This document shows positions 1-16,100 of a stretch of DNA of 64,000 nt, piece by piece. A program made the position numbers and the translations under genes. The notes beneath the pieces were generated by a model. The model saw only the letters and a list, made by a program, of their open reading frames with translations, was not told the origin of the DNA and did not search any database. The DNA comes from Bimastos eiseni. Taxonomy: Eukaryota; Annelida; Clitellata; Crassiclitellata; Lumbricidae. The stretch's first letter is position 1. Every line of letters begins with the position of its first letter. The stretch is taken from positions 5,818,034 to 5,882,033 of the forward strand of contig OY365814.1 in NCBI GenBank assembly GCA_959347315.1, in the 5' to 3' direction.

Positions 1-63
1 AAAGAGAACAATTACCATCTTCGCAGATGAACAAAATACATATAAATATATAAGATTCCTGAC

Positions 64-1863
64 CATTCCTGCCAAAGTAGATGTAACGAGGGTTGTCAAG
101 TCGAGTATCGGAACTTGCTATTAAGTCCCAGGTCTTAATTGCAGGTGGGTAATCATCAACCTGGAACCAAAGTACAAAACTTTATCAACCAACCAAGCAA
201 AAAGCATTAACTTTGCTCATCTAACATTATCTAACAAAGCCCCTTCCAACTTTTAACTCAACTACCTTAGAAGAAGAAGAAGAAGAAGAAGAGCAGTCCC
301 TATAGCTAGGCAGTCATGGTATGAAGTATTAGCGACTTCATTTTCTACGCCTCAGTATATGAAGGCAGGTGGCCCCTTGCTGTCTTATCATCCCACCGAC
401 TGTGTACGGTCAGTATACTCATCACAGCTGAATTGGCTGCATTACCATATCTAAATTCACCTGCTAAAGGTGACATTAAATACAGTGACATTCACTGGGA
501 CAATAGGCTGCAGAATTCACATGCTCAATTGATCAAAATTGGAAACTCAAACTACCATGTCTAACCTTAGCCTCCTTTGCCTTGTCTTACTTAATATTCC
601 TTCAACCTTACCTTCTCTGTTTTTACTAAATCAAACACGCACCCTACCTCAACCTACCATAATTAACCTACCGACCTTACATAACCTTATCTTTCCAAAC
701 TCCAGCCTATTTTACCCTAAGTCATAAATATATAAGCTGACCCACCGCAAGTATCAGCGTCCTTCCAGAGTTGATCCTTCGAACGCTGACCACATGTTGC
801 TGACCATTCGTCAGGTCAACATTCGGAATGTCCGTGTTGACCTCGTCTCGATAGAAACCAACATCAATGATAACTTTTATTCCACCTGTAAAGAAGAAAC
901 AGTAAAATAATTAAATGTGATGCTTAATGACTGTAAACAAAGGTCACATGTAGGAAAACAAGCAAGACCAAGGTAAGGATTACATGGGTTCTCAGCGTTT
1001 CCCAAACTCTGTTCTATGGAACCTTAGGGTTCCATGAGGTGAAGACAAGGGCTCAGCGAAAAACATTAAGTGTGAACAATAATCTTCAAACAATTTAAAA
1101 TAAATAATACTAATTTTTCATAGCAGGCCTTTTGCTTTAACATCTGTGTATAACTTTTTTATAGAAGTGAATTCATATGTCATTGTCGTCGATATTTGTT
1201 TTATTATTAATCAAATCTAGGCTAAAACTCATAACTGTCTGCATTCTCAAGTGTTGGTAGGCCTACCTACAACAGAATATGTTTTGTTTTGGATGGGGTC
1301 CACCAAAAATATTTAACATCAAAAGGGTTACATGGCCAAAAAAGATTGGGAAACGATGAGTTAAATACAGTATGTGAATATGCATATTTGCTATGCAGAA
1401 CCTCACTATCGTGCAAGCTTAAGGTATATGTGAGGTAAATCGTGAAGAAGCCACGCTCAAAAAGGTAAGTTGAGGTTAGCTAAAGTTAAGACCATCTAGA
1501 CTGGGAGAACATAGGAAAGTCAAAACACAGTAAGGTAAATAATGGTATAATTATCGATTTAAACATTTCTTAAAGCTGTCGATTCTAGAAAATTCTAGTC
1601 TAGCCTTCTAGTTGAGTCTAGTGAGCCTAGTCTAGTTTGATGAAGGATGCTCTCTGATGCAAGGTATTACAAACCGTTGTTGTTAACTTCGATGGAGATA
1701 TATTCAGGCGGTACTTTATCACTTCTGATAAACATGAGGTACCCATGCTTTTCCTGGGTGGAAAACCCAATCAAAATGTTCTCCTCATCCGTTGAAATGT
1801 CGCCAAAGGCAGGGTCAAATTCATAGCGAATCATGTAGTCTGGCTGCATTGTCACTCCCATCT
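64..1863 (-). CDS. CNTNAP: CNTNAP exons 20-22: fourth laminin G domain, partial
   Basis: Exons 1675-1863, 746-885 and 64-160 encode residues about 1032-1173. They include [62 protein letters not shown] and RYIYFGRN. The last donor in view is AATG|GTCAGG. The LamG end with its cysteine, the transmembrane helix and the cytoplasmic 4.1-binding tail must lie beyond base 1. The intron at 886-1674 holds a hAT-like MITE (993-1358). Confidence 0.85.
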
Positions 1864-4123
1864 CTGGAACAGCAGATCAGAGATGACATCTCAATCACCA
1901 AAACGAAGCCATGATTCACTTTTTAAAACAGCCAATCACAAAAATAATGTATGTTTAAACAACAGTGTTTAGTTTGGATACTTGTTAATCATTTGTGTTT
2001 TATTAGCTGCCAAACCACATCAAGTCAACCCTCTCATCAACAACCATTGACTCACCTCTTCCACAATCCCATCCTCTGAAGGGAGTATAAGCACAGTCAC
2101 AAGTATATCTTGAATACCATTCCAAGCAGATTCCATTGTTGTAACATGGATTGCTCTCACACTTTGGGTGACAACCTATAAAGAGACACAAGTACAATGT
2201 CAGAGCTCCATTAAGGAATAACTTTGAATATGCCATAAAAGTAACTAAACTAGACCAGACCACATCAGATATGACAAGACCAGACTACAATAGATCATAA
2301 TACACTAAACACAATAGTTATTTGGCAAAACATCAGCATAGGTCAGATTAAAAAAAAACTAAATTAGAATACACTACACCAGACTAGAATACTCACTAGA
2401 ATACACTTTACTGAACTCGATTTAAACACTAGACTAGATCAGAACAGTCAAGAGCATACTAGAATTCATTCTTGACTACAATAGGCTCAATTACACTAGA
2501 CATGAATGGATTCTATTAGCAAATACAGGATTCAACCAGGCTTGATTTACACATCTATCTACTAAAAAGCATGGTTCTCGTTCATTTCATCGCAGATCAT
2601 TTCGTCACATTTTAAAAATCACACTAACCCTAACCTTGACCCTAAACTACCCTCATCAGGGGCGTCCAGTTAGGGGGTCTGGAGGCAAATGCCTCCAATT
2701 TCAGGTAGGGAGGGAGAATTCTTTGCATCTTAAGGGGAATATCTTGCCTTCCTGGCACTTAGGACTGGGGGTTTCCCTCCATCACTCACAGGGATTGACG
2801 CCCCTGACCCTCACCACGCATAACCTGACCCTAACCGACCCTGACAATGCCTAACCAATATGTGGTGAAATGATCTGCTATGAAATGATCTGCGACAAAA
2901 TCAATGCGACGAAATTAACGGTGACCAAAAAGCAAACCAGATGCTTTTAATAGGTGCTTATGTCGGCCAGTACTAAAAAGCAGATGAAACTTACCAGCTG
3001 AGACACCATAGGAGACCTCGCCCCGTTCAACCTTTCCCCGAAGATCCATCAGAACCCCGTTGACCTGCATTGCACGGATGCAACCAACAAATCCTTCACT
3101 GTAGTCAACAGCAGCACCTGAAACAAAAGACGACCATTAACCTCTAATCGTATCTCATCTCCACCTGCAGCGTTTATATTAATAGGCAATATAATATATT
3201 CAGCACTGTCATCACAGAAATAATCATAATCATGATCATTAAAAGCATCTCATTTTTATCACCATCATTTATAATTATGATATTAACAATCATTAAAATT
3301 ACCATCACCATCATAGAAATCTTATCTTCCTCTTTATCAACTGAGCCCAAAGGGAACTATATGTTCAATTACAGTGCTTGATCATCATCTATTTATCTAT
3401 TTGATACCACCATTTCTAAAAATTATCGTAAACTGCTTTATCTGTACCTTTTCCATTAGCCTGCTTACCTTTACATTTACCTCTTAACCTTGTACTTATA
3501 CCACCACTTTTAACTTATACTTATTTACCTTTCAAATTATCCCAAACTTACCGATAACAAGAGGACTCGTGAGCACTAGCTCACGAAACTCCTGGTCTGA
3601 AGGTTCATCAAGTTCGACAGGAGATTGAAGGTCGACTCTCAAGGTCGCCTGGTTACGGTTGCGCTCCACGTGAATCGTGTGCCAATTGTCGTCATTCAGT
3701 GGATAGGCCGTCATCTTCTCCAGTGTCTGGATTCCGTTTCCAACATCGAAACGAAACTGGATTATATTTCCAACTGACAACAGACAATTCAGCAACATAT
3801 TGTATTGATAATTGGCAACTTTCTAAGAAAGAGATAATGGAACATGGTTCATATGGACAAGAATAGAAGTCTCCACTCAAGACTGAAATGACACAAGAGA
3901 TTGTGTGAAATGAACATCTAGATCCAGCAAATGAGAAAGGTCAGTCATCAAGAACAGTTCTAATATCTGACATAACCAGGGAAAAGCTCTCGAATGACCT
4001 GTTGAATAGTAACAAGTCCGGTGATTAAAGATTGATTTTCAGGACAATGCAAAACTGATGCAGCACATTTTATCAAGGATATCTACTCAAAAGCCCAGAC
4101 AAGCAAAGCAGAACAAGATCAAC

Positions 4124-4154
<31 letters not shown>

Positions 4155-7100
4155 AGGCAAATAAATAAACTGAGTAACAGCAACAGCAAACAAACAAACA
4201 GAAAGACGGTACTAACTGACTAACAGACGGATTGTCGAGGCTACTTGGTCATCCCGAGTCTAGATGGTTACCAACTAGAACTTGCTACCTCAGTCCCCTG
4301 GGACCAACTATTCTTCATAAACTCCTGATTAGTTCCATAAGCACTTGAAAACTGCCCTCTTCATCAATGAAGACACTGGCCTGAGATTGGGATGCGACTG
4401 ACTTAAAATGGAGCTATATAAATACTTGATGACATTGGTACTTACAGACGAGTCGGACTTCGATGAAGTTGAATGGTCCTGTGTTCTGGAGAACGATTCC
4501 ATTGAGAGCCGTCGTTCTCATCTGGAACCTAATGTCACCAGATGTCACTCCGCCATACTTTGGCAGCTCAATGGTTGCATCCTCCTTACGAAATGTTACC
4601 ACGTTCTGGAACATGGCTGCAAAGTACATTCGGATTCAAATAAATGCGATTGCATATATGAGTCATCGTATTGTATGACACCTAGTGATCAAATTACATC
4701 GCCTGTTACTATACTATTACTATTAAACCAAAACATATTAAATTTAATCATTAACATCTTAAATAAGATCATGAGTCTGTGTTGAAATAACATGTTTTCC
4801 TAAGACAAAACATTACTACAGCAAAAGTTGCTACTCCTTCTACAAAATTTCTTAAAAACTGACATTCAATCTGCAAAAATTTTGAATTCTGCGGCAAAAA
4901 GATCAAATTGTCACTTCATTAAGTTTAGTTGAAACTCCTTCTCTTTTCTTCATTACCATTACGAGCCATAAATTACGTACCATATGAAACAAAACATATA
5001 ATAACTTACTGTCTCCTTCGCAGCGAAGAGCCCCGAGGATGTGCTTCCCCCATTTCTCGTCCCCAATATTTCCCGTGTCTCCAAAGTGCAGTTCCACGAC
5101 GGGCAGTCGGTCCTTCTCCGTAAGAACTCCATCATCGAAGATGTCCTCCCTGGGAATACTTGAGTCGCAGTTACAGGGGTTGAGGCCGACGCCTCCTCCA
5201 CCCGTCCTACACTCACTCTTCAGGCCACAGGAGCATTTGCCTGAGTCAGGGGCTGAACCGCCCCAGTAACGCTCCACCATCCGTTCGCGGCCAACCCACC
5301 AACCCCAGCTGGGTACGTTTGGATCAGCGCTCCCTGAAATAGAGAGAAACGACAGTTCTCACTCAGTCAGCAAGGGAAAAGGAATTGGTCATTTTGGGAA
5401 GTACATCAAAAGCCACTGTGAGTGTCACCATAAGATAGAACAGTCGATTGATCAATCAGTCAACCAATCAAGATATCAGGGAATAAATCTATCAATCAAT
5501 TAAACATGCAATTCAAATAATTAACAAACTGTCAGTCAATCTACTGTTCATTCCATATAAATTGTCTGAAGTCCCTTGCAGACAAACTATCTTACAGCGT
5601 CAGCATATATCTCTTTAACCATCTGGTCCTTCAATGAATACAAAACTGGCAAAAACATCATGGTGGTCAGTGTGGGGCAAAGACAATAATCGGATGAAAT
5701 AATAATCATAATAAGTTAAACTGGGCAAAGTGGCTCTCTGAAGCACCTTTTTCACTGAAAAAAAACCCATCTGCATAGGTTAGCTACTCCAACCTTTCCA
5801 TATTTATGCAATCACAGGAAATAATAGCAACAATAAGAAGTAACTTTTATGATGCTATGAAAATAGCAGGGAACCGTTGTAACTATCAATAATAATAATT
5901 AATAATACTAATAAGAAGAACAGTACATGGTGTGCTGACTAATAATTCTAATAATGATAAATATTAATAACAATCCAATGATATCTCACCTGCGTCTGTG
6001 AGTAACTTCGACTGAAAGCAGGTGTACTTGATGTACTGTTCACACGTAAATGCTCGACTGATAATCTCGTCAATTTCTTCTTTAGCTGCATTGTAGACGA
6101 TTGGACGGACGTAAGATCCGGCTTCCGGATAGCCATCAACCAACATCTCATCCATCGAATCATGGGACAACTCCATGATGGAATTCTGGAATTCTACAAG
6201 CAACCATAAATAATATTTTTACAAAATAATATTTATAATAAAAATCTAATAATATGTTAGTAGAGAGAACATCACTTCTTGAAAGAACCGTCGGGCCTCA
6301 CCTGGGCAGATGGTTATGTGGACAAGTGATACTGATGAATTTTTCGGACGGAATTTTATCTATTTCACGGCAATTAATATAAACATAATATAAACAATTA
6401 TAATAAATAATTAGCATTACCATTAACAGCGCCAAAAAGATACTGGGGCAAAATTATACTCTTGTCCTGGTACCTTTTGAAGCACAGGGGCAAAAACCCG
6501 GTTGTAAATTTGGAGTTCGCTCCTATGCATGTGGAAAATGCATTAATACATGGGATGCAACAGTTATATTGACAATCTGGTGAGGCTGCAAACCAAACAG
6601 CTGTGAAAAGATCAATAGTGCCACAATAACCCAAATGCATGCCTTAGTGGAATTGACCCAGGAAATACTACATAAATTCAATCAACTCCTACTCACAGAA
6701 TACTCTTGTTTTGCATGCATTTGAACCTTGGACCTATTAAAATTGTTTGTCTTCTCTTTCTTTACAAAGCTTTGGTGTTTCTATCAGAGATGAAATGGAA
6801 ACATGTCACTTTTTAAACCACATATCAGTTGAGTCCAGCATTTTAACACAATTTTTTGCCTAATTAATAACTTTTATAGATAAGAATATACTTACAAATC
6901 AACAGCAGAATTGGTAATTTAAGTTAAATATTAATCTAAAGTAAAAATGACAACAAAGAGAAGCAACATGTATGATCTTTGCCTACGTCTGAAAACACAG
7001 TTGACCGGAAACGCATTGAGAGGACCAGAATCATCGATGTCGATCATCATTTGCTTCTCTGGAAGTAGCGGATACAGTAGTTTTGCCTCTTCACAGGACA

Positions 7101-10100
7101 CTAGGTACTTGGCTGGAAGTCCACAAGTAAGCAACAATGTACACACAATGTACAAACTATGTACACACAAAGTACAAACCATGCATAATCAATGTACAAA
7201 CCATGTAAAAACAATGTACAAAAATGCACAAACAATGTACATACAATCTACAACTACAGAATTATTTAATTACTTATTGTAATCTCATGGTCAGTGTGGA
7301 CAAACTTTTTTTCTGTAATATAATAGAAAGTCTTCATTCAACCATTCCAATCATCTAGTTTGATTGGAATCTAGTGCCTTATTTTTTGTTACTCGTAGTT
7401 GGTACAGGCAACCACTTACATGCACCTTACCTTAGCATCAGTTAAATCACACTTTTCCATACCATACGCTACAATACCTTACCAGGATATATCTTTCGAA
7501 AACCACAGACCTGTATCACCACTTAAAAAAACGAAACCATGCCATCATTTCACGCCAACCAAACGCTACAATAATGTATGACTGCAATGAGATATGAACT
7601 CATACGTCACAGGATTTTTTAATAAACACCATTTACCATACCATACCATTTACCATACCATACCATTTAGAAACAATCTTGACATACTACACCTGAAAAT
7701 ATCACAATGAAGACTTAATACTTGATTGGTTAGACTGCCTGATTTGAACACAGAGAGTATGGAGCAAACCTCACCAAGATGGCTAGTGTTCAGGGTATTT
7801 CAGCAAGCCCTTTAATTGCAATTGTTCATTGTCATTCAGAAGGGGGGGACATGAAGTAATGGAGAACACAGAGCTGAGGTTGCTAGCCCTTCTTTCACTA
7901 GTTGGCGGCGTTTGTTAAAAAGAGATGTATAACATAATGGGTGCCTTGCATGACTGGTGATATTCAAATTCGACTTCTGTAATGAACTGTCATCATCTGG
8001 TCATACTGTACTTATAATCATACAGCGTTTTATCAGTTTTAAATTAAATGAAAATTATTATTAATCACGCTCTGTCATAATCATGGTCACGCTAAGGCTG
8101 TTAGGGCATGTTCATTAAAAATGCCAATGTATTGTACCCTATGTGATCCTAACACAACATACAATACCTCACTTGACTTTAGCTTACTTTTGGCACACTA
8201 TAGCAAGATGTCTTATGCTCTAGACACCAGTCTAATTAAAGATACCAATAAGAAAGCAATTGCTAAGTTGAAGCCATTACGTACAGGTGTGGCAGACTGC
8301 TCCAGCGTATCCAGTGTCTCCACAATCACAAGAAAAGGAATCATAGTCCTGTGAACAGATTCCTTTGTGCTCACACGGATTAGGATCACACCTGAAACAA
8401 AAAAAACATTTTTTTACTAATCAAATAATTAAATCAGTAAGAAACACTGAAATAATTATATATTTTAATTAGCAAGCATGCATTTTTAATTACATTGGTT
8501 TTAATAAACGAACTTTTTTACTAATGTATTTTAAATAAGCTCAGAAATCATTAAACATATAAAAACTAGTCACTCACTCACAAACCCTATGATTGGAAAT
8601 TGTGGAAACAGTTCACAAACTCATTCACTTTTAAATTTCTACAAGTCATTCACACATTCAGACACACCATTCTTTCAAGATCAATCCTAAACACATCTTC
8701 CTCTTAAAACAAGACCTTTACCACAAGAACTAGTTAATAAAATTAATATTAATGCAAACACTAAGATTACATGAGATAGTAACAGATGACAACAATATTA
8801 ACAGGAGTCAACCAAACTGCCTCGCAGCCTCTGAGGCTCCCATCTGTACTACACCTCACTCTACAGTCACCCCAAGAAGTTGAATGGGGAGTCAACTATA
8901 TGCAACCAGTGCACGGCCTTTAGATGTTTGTGCCATCCCGTAACCATTCACCCCTATCACAATAATTTCAAGAAACATGATTATAATCACTGCCCAGACA
9001 TACCATCTTGGACAACAAATCTGGCCCTCTAGATGCCAGCCCTAATCTTACCACACACGCCTTATGATATGCAGAGGATAGTGATACTTCAATGCCTTCA
9101 TTCTTGTTCTTCAAATTGTCAGGGCTTAAAGTGGGACGGCATAAAACAATTCACCATACCGACCGGCACCTCAACTGCACGCATACCGGCACTTCTACAG
9201 ACGCCCCTCTGACCTCCTAATCTGGAGAGTAATGGTCTTTGTATCCAGACCGGCACTTCTATTTTCCCACTTCAAGTCCTGAAAATCTCAATGTATATGC
9301 ATACATTCAGGAACCCAGAAAACTCCAACAAACAATTCATCGCTGACCAGACCTGTCTTGCACCGAACATGTTCCATTGACGACTCCTCCAACATTCTGG
9401 ATATCTGGAGTCAATGATACAGGATCGCCCTGAATGACAAGTTTTCGGATGCAACCCTGGAACCCTGTCTCACCCTCCGTATCACCTCCTGTAACAGAAA
9501 GAATAACATATTATACTGGACTATTAGTAGAGAAATCTAACTATATAAGGCCGATGAAAAAGGACTTTGACTTACACCCAAGAGATAAAATAGATGGAAG
9601 ATTTTCGGACTGAATATGCAAACATTAAGAAAATGGACTTATAAATAAAACCCTCAGTTGGCCTTATTTTGACATCGTTCTATAAATAAATAAAATTTCC
9701 AAAACACATTTAAAATAAACCTCCAATGAGATAGCTTGGACCGGTCCTGAACGACAGCTGGCGATTTGAAACATCCGGACGACCATCGACAATGACGCTG
9801 ACCCTTCCAGGTCCCCCTGCTTGACCGGATGTGACGTCAATGAGAACGGAATGCCACAGCCCATCCGTGAAGTAATCACCCTCTGCCAGAACATCACCTG
9901 CGACAAAAAGTTTTCACACAATCACGCGGTAAATTAATTGACTTAATCCATTAGAATGATTTCTGAAAGGGATACTCTAATGCATATTTATATTAAAATA
10001 CTAGCTGTTAACTCGTGAGGAATCACGGGTCAGAAAATATAATGGCTCACGATTAACCCGCTTCCTCCCATTGCACAGAAAGGCTGCTACAAATTGCGAG

Positions 10101-13100
10101 CCAAAGGCAAAAAAGTCAGTGGCCTCTGAAAAACGTTGCTTACACCCGTATATTAGTAACGGCGATTCAAAATCGAGTTTCATTCAATAAGTGTGCATTT
10201 CATGTTAATAACTGCAAATATACTTACATTACACAATGTATTTAATTTTAATAACTGCAAATATAGTTAGAGAGACATGAATAAAATGTTTTTGAAACTC
10301 GAATCGGACATACTCAGACACGATGTTTAACTAACTAACTCGTAAACAACAGCCTATGTAGATCAGCAGCAATGCTTGCGTGCTGACCAATCACACGCCT
10401 TGAATATGACACACATAGGTCACATGATTCAGGTAATTATATAGATAGATCATCATTACTATTATTATAATCATTACTATTATTGTGAATTTACTAAGCA
10501 TTGCTATCTAATTACCAAGAATCAGCTGATGGCCCTGAGCAATTATAAAAGATACTACTTAATTACCTAAATAATTGACATTAAGATCTTAATTTTGAAG
10601 TACTAACGATTTGTTAGGGTGTTCCTAACTTCTGGATTGCCAGAAGTAATCACACTGTACACAAGATAACCGTCACCATCGAGCTTCAGCTGCAGAATAA
10701 AAAACATCATTTATCTATTCATCACCTTATTTTAATCAAACAGAAGATTTAGGTTCAATAACCGTTAGCCCCACTAGGTTAACTCAGTCTTCCATTTGCT
10801 AGGTGGCATTGGTGAAATGAGCAGAAGGACAGATGGGCGCTTGTATGGCCGACATACAGTGAAATTAGAATCCTGTTAAACTTTTTATCATCTTTCACTA
10901 TATTGTCATGTAATCTTAATTCATGCTTTTCAGAGTGAATAAGAATATTATTATTATTATTCATTCTGTTACCTAACTGAAATAATAATAAACTTCAGAT
11001 GTCAGTTTCTCCATAATGATGACATTATTTTCATTCATGGAACAACAATAATCATTCCACAAAACTAATAACTACATAATTGCATATAAAATTGATCAGT
11101 TCCTAATAACTTAGTGTAGATAATATTAATGTATCGTCACACAAAATAATGATACAACTGTCAATGATTCATTAATAACTCTTTTAGTAATATAAAAGTT
11201 AGACTGGACATCAAAATTTTACAACTGCAGAAAATTAATTGCATTATCAATAACCTTATTCTAAGTAACAAAACCGTCTGGCAAGACCTTCGTCAAGCCG
11301 TGCCTACGCAATAACTAGCCAACAGAATAATTTTTTACGGTATTCATTTTTCTTAGGGTTAAAAAAAAATAACTTCTCCAGACTCTAAAAATCAAAGAAA
11401 TAAAATTAGTATTCGAATACATGGATAACAACATAGTCAAATGATTCTCCCTGGGATGCTTTGAATTCAAACCACTTCAATAAATCTTTCTATCCTCTCC
11501 CCTCCCTAAAAATTCCAGCAACTGGAATTTTTCTTCACCAGGCAGCTGTGGACAACCCTTCTGACTTGACTAACCACTAAGTGAATACGACAGAATTTCA
11601 AAAATCCAAAAGCTCAAGATCATAAAAGTTCTTAAAAATTACTAACTATAATGCGGCCTCCAGGAGTTGGATTGTGAAGTAGCATGAGTCCATCACGACT
11701 GTACGTACGAAAGTCGAAGCTGACTCGAAGTCTTGAGTCGACCGCTTTAGAGACGGTTATGAATGAGTTGACTGAAGGAAACGTTAACGGCACAATGGAG
11801 TCGGCCTATTTTAATGCAACAGAAACGTTAAGCAAAGACAGGAAACAAGACTCAGTTAAAAAGCAAGATCATATGTGACTGTAATCATCGTTAAATGATC
11901 GAATAAAATCTTATAAAATCTACCATCTCTACTTTCAAAGAACTTACTGGAGTCCTTAATTAATTACCTTATCTCTGCACATTTGTAAAGTTCTTAAACT
12001 GCAAAACCCAACTGGCAACATATATCCATGTTATATAAAATACATCACACTATTAGCTAACGACTTCTGAGGCACCCTGTAATAAAATAAACACATACTA
12101 AAATAAAAATACACATTATAATTAAATAATACTGCATCAGTCTAAATCATTAGAAATGAAACAAAGACTGTGACCCATTCCTAAATTCCAGTTAAAATCC
12201 AAGGGAGTCATCAATACTCGGTTAAACCCGTAAATCATGAAGACAAACCAATGCAGTTAATCATTAAAAGGTAGACAAACATCTTCTGTATGTGTCATGA
12301 CACTTTATATAGCTCAATTTTCGCTCACAAACATATGCACAATATGTACATTAAAAACAGAATAATAAATACATACACAAGTAGTGATACAATATTTATG
12401 ACCATTTGAAAACTTAAATTTTTGTCCGGGCTCGAGCTGGGAGTACTTTTGACTAGTTACCTTGAGATGGCGATATATAAATTTTTTACTGATTGAAATG
12501 AATGAAAAGACAAAAATAGATATTAATACACAAGGTTAGGTTGCTATCATGAATGACTGTCACATCTGTGCTATGATTGGTCACAATCTAGGACAAAGAC
12601 AAAATCCTGACCTGACACGCCCCAAAAAAGATCTCCCCAAAGATGGTGAATCGTGGCTGAAACATTCGGGCATCCTTGATGATGTTCATGTAATTGAACC
12701 AAACGTTTTCCATGCAACCGGAAAAGTTCGTACGAGAGATCAATCGCTTTCCAGGCTGAAGGAAGTTGTCAATTCCACCAAGATGTATCTATAACAAGCG
12801 CAAAGGGAAAGGCTCTCTTAAAATAACTAAAAGAAGCTGTAGATACCAGCTGGCTTTAAATTCAAATACCAAATGACTTCAAAAATAAGAAGGACATAGC
12901 TGTAAAATTAAATATAAATCGAGCTACAAAAGATTTTTGTCTGCTAAAATGGCTCTCAAATTAAATACATTGTGCTTCTGAGTAGATGTCTTGAAGGGCT
13001 GCTATATAAATCCTCCAAATAAATAAATAAATCTAAGCAAGTCATCAAAATCTGAGAATCAACTTAAATTATATAGAAAATTGTAAGAATTACATATGAA

Positions 13101-16100
13101 TGAGTTTTAAATGAAATCGGAAGCCAATTTAAAATATATAGAACGCTATTTAAAAAAATAGAAAAAATAGCAATGATCAGCAAAATGAAAAACAACAAAC
13201 TCATATAAAAGAATAAAAGCAATATTTCTATATAACCAAAACATTATTTTTAGCAATATTATTATTATTCCAGCAATAATTCCGTGTAAATCTATGGCAA
13301 TGTAAACATGTTTTGATAAATATATCTACATTAACTCCATTATATGAAGATGGCAGCAATTTGTCCTTATTAAATAAACATCAATAACATATCATATCTC
13401 CAAAACAGTGATCTGACCCAGAAAATTTGAAACGACCTCTGACCTTTCTATCAAGGTCGAGTTGAATGAAGTCACTGGCTGATACGTTCATGATCTGCAT
13501 TCGATCAACATTGAAGACGATGTCACGAACATTGCGTGTGATCTCCACATCATGCCACTGATTGTCGTCCAGAAGACTTCCCGCTCTCATCGTTGTATCT
13601 CCACTGACCTCAGCAGTTGACCCTGAAAATAGGTCAATGTTAATATATACATACATTTATGTAGGTTTTTATTAATCTAATCATTTATCAGTTCGTAATA
13701 AGTTGGAGCTGTTTAGATCAACACAAATAAACCAATACAGTGGCTGATCGATTAGAGCGGTCGGCTCGTAACGCTCTGTGTGCGCTGAGGGAGTGGGTTC
13801 GACCCTCGTCCGGGGAGTCACTGTGTAGGGACCTTGAGCAAGTCCTTCGTGCACAATATTGCTCTGCAGTAACACTGCAATTGCACCGCCAATGCATGTG
13901 CACTTCTGAGCAAAAAAAATTTTTGGAAGAAGGAAGATATCAAATTCCAGAATAAATATGAAATGATTCAGTGTATTTCGTCCTGTGTGTGTGTAATATT
14001 ATTGTTCTCAAACAGCTTTGACACACATTTTTCTAGATGAAGCAGATGCAATGCATGCATTACCTTTGTGAGGAACTTCAAAGACACCAATCAAGTACCA
14101 AGACACACAAATAAACAAAGGCAATGGAAAAATCAATAAATAAATCAAACAGAGAGGAATAAAAGTGATGAATGATTTTTTACCAAGATCCAGGTTGAGG
14201 TGAAGACGACCACGGACAAGTTCAAGGATGAAGTAGTCTCCCTGGTTTCCATCCGCAAAGAACAAAAGACCGTCGGCCGTGTTGGTGCGGAACCTGAGCT
14301 TGAGCAGGTCGCTCCGCGATTGTATATACTGCATGTCTCCGCTTACATCGTACATTATCCGACTGTTTCCATCAAATGAAGCACTCTCTGCATCTGGAAG
14401 AGAAATTAAGTAAGTCAGTGGACCATTTGATGTACAGATATTTAGCAAATACAGTTAAATGACACTCAAAATATGACATTAAGACTAATTGCATCAGCAC
14501 CCATTTCATGTCTGATCGTAGATGCCCTCCTAGCATATGGCCGTTTACAGCACCATATAAATTGTTGTTATTATTCATTCATTTCCGAAATTTGATACCG
14601 TCCTTCTTCCAACATCTTTTTTGTTCAGAAGTGCATGCACACGCCTCGACGGCGCAATTACAGTTATACTGCAGAGCAACGGTGCGCGATGGACTTGCTC
14701 AAGGTCCCTACACAGCGACGCCCCGGATGAGGCTCAAATCCGCGCGCTCAGCACAAACTGAACGTTACGGGCTGACCGCTCTAACCGATCGGCTACTATG
14801 CCACACCGCTATCTACACTATTATTATACGATCCAGACATTCAGGAAGCCATTCCATAAACATATTTCCTATCATTATTGCTAATTTAACAATGCTGCAT
14901 GCTATAATAAATAATAATTTTTTTCATTATATTTTCATTATCATTATTAATAGCTAGCAACTACAGTGTACATTGTCATACTCACATTTTTTGGCAGCAA
15001 GATACATTCAATCCCTCAGAAGTAAAAAAACTATGGAGAAAAGCAAATTCTGGTGTGGACAACTGTGGTTGAGTAATATTAAAATTAACATCATAATAAC
15101 AATAAATATCATTACTATAATAAAGCATGATGCTCCCATATTCATATTTCAGTGTGTATTATCATACTGACTAAACTATAAGCTGCTAACATAACCCTAT
15201 AGATATCGTATACAAATCCCACCAAATCGACATCCATAAAGTTCCGCTCGCAGTGAGATGAAACGGTTCCATCGCTGTGGGTTGATCTTGACATAGCGAG
15301 CGATAACTGGGTATGGAAGTTCATTGGTAACAACTGAATTGTCGTTAATATTTGCCAGAAACATCTGGAATTAAATTAACACAAACCATGAATTCACTCA
15401 AGTCATGAAGCTAAGATAACAAAAGAATAGAAATGGATGTCTGTCATAATGTCAACAAAATTCATTACACTATCTTCTAATAGTATCATCCACTAAGGGG
15501 AAACCAACACTTCTTGATGTACAGTATGCAGGAGTACTTAGCAACCACACATTTTAAGTCTCTACAAATGATGACAGATGTCCAGTCTTCTCCCTCACCA
15601 TCTGATCATCCAACAACAACAGCAGCATTAGGCCAATATAGTCGAGTTGAGTGATGGGTACAAATGGAGCAGATATCTCAAATCACTGGCTGGGATTTTA
15701 ACCTCTAACCTCTTGATCCACCCCTTGAAATGTCCTCCTAGGCAACTGATAACCTACTGCTATAAAACTACCCATTAAACACCACAATGACATAGAAAGA
15801 CTTTTAAATACAAACAGAGAACTAGAAGACGTATCGAAAATCCAAGAAATGGTTCACACCAGTGTTCCCTTTAAGCTGAGCGCATGTGAGTGATCACATG
15901 GGCTGTGGGGCCAATGCACTCTAGAATTTAGTGTACAGTGTTTTTCTCTCGATAAAGTAAATATTAAGATGACCTGCAAGCCAATATTTAGCTGAGCAAA
16001 CTAATAATTGCAAATAAATTGAAAGCTAATTACAATTACATACAATACGATGCATGCATAATCTACTCAAAACACATTTCAGACAAGGGACTTTCTAAGG

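Noticed and set aside
13738..13812. tRNA gene
   Set aside because: A- and B-boxes are present but the arms do not form a proper cloverleaf. A long SINE body follows and several copies exist.
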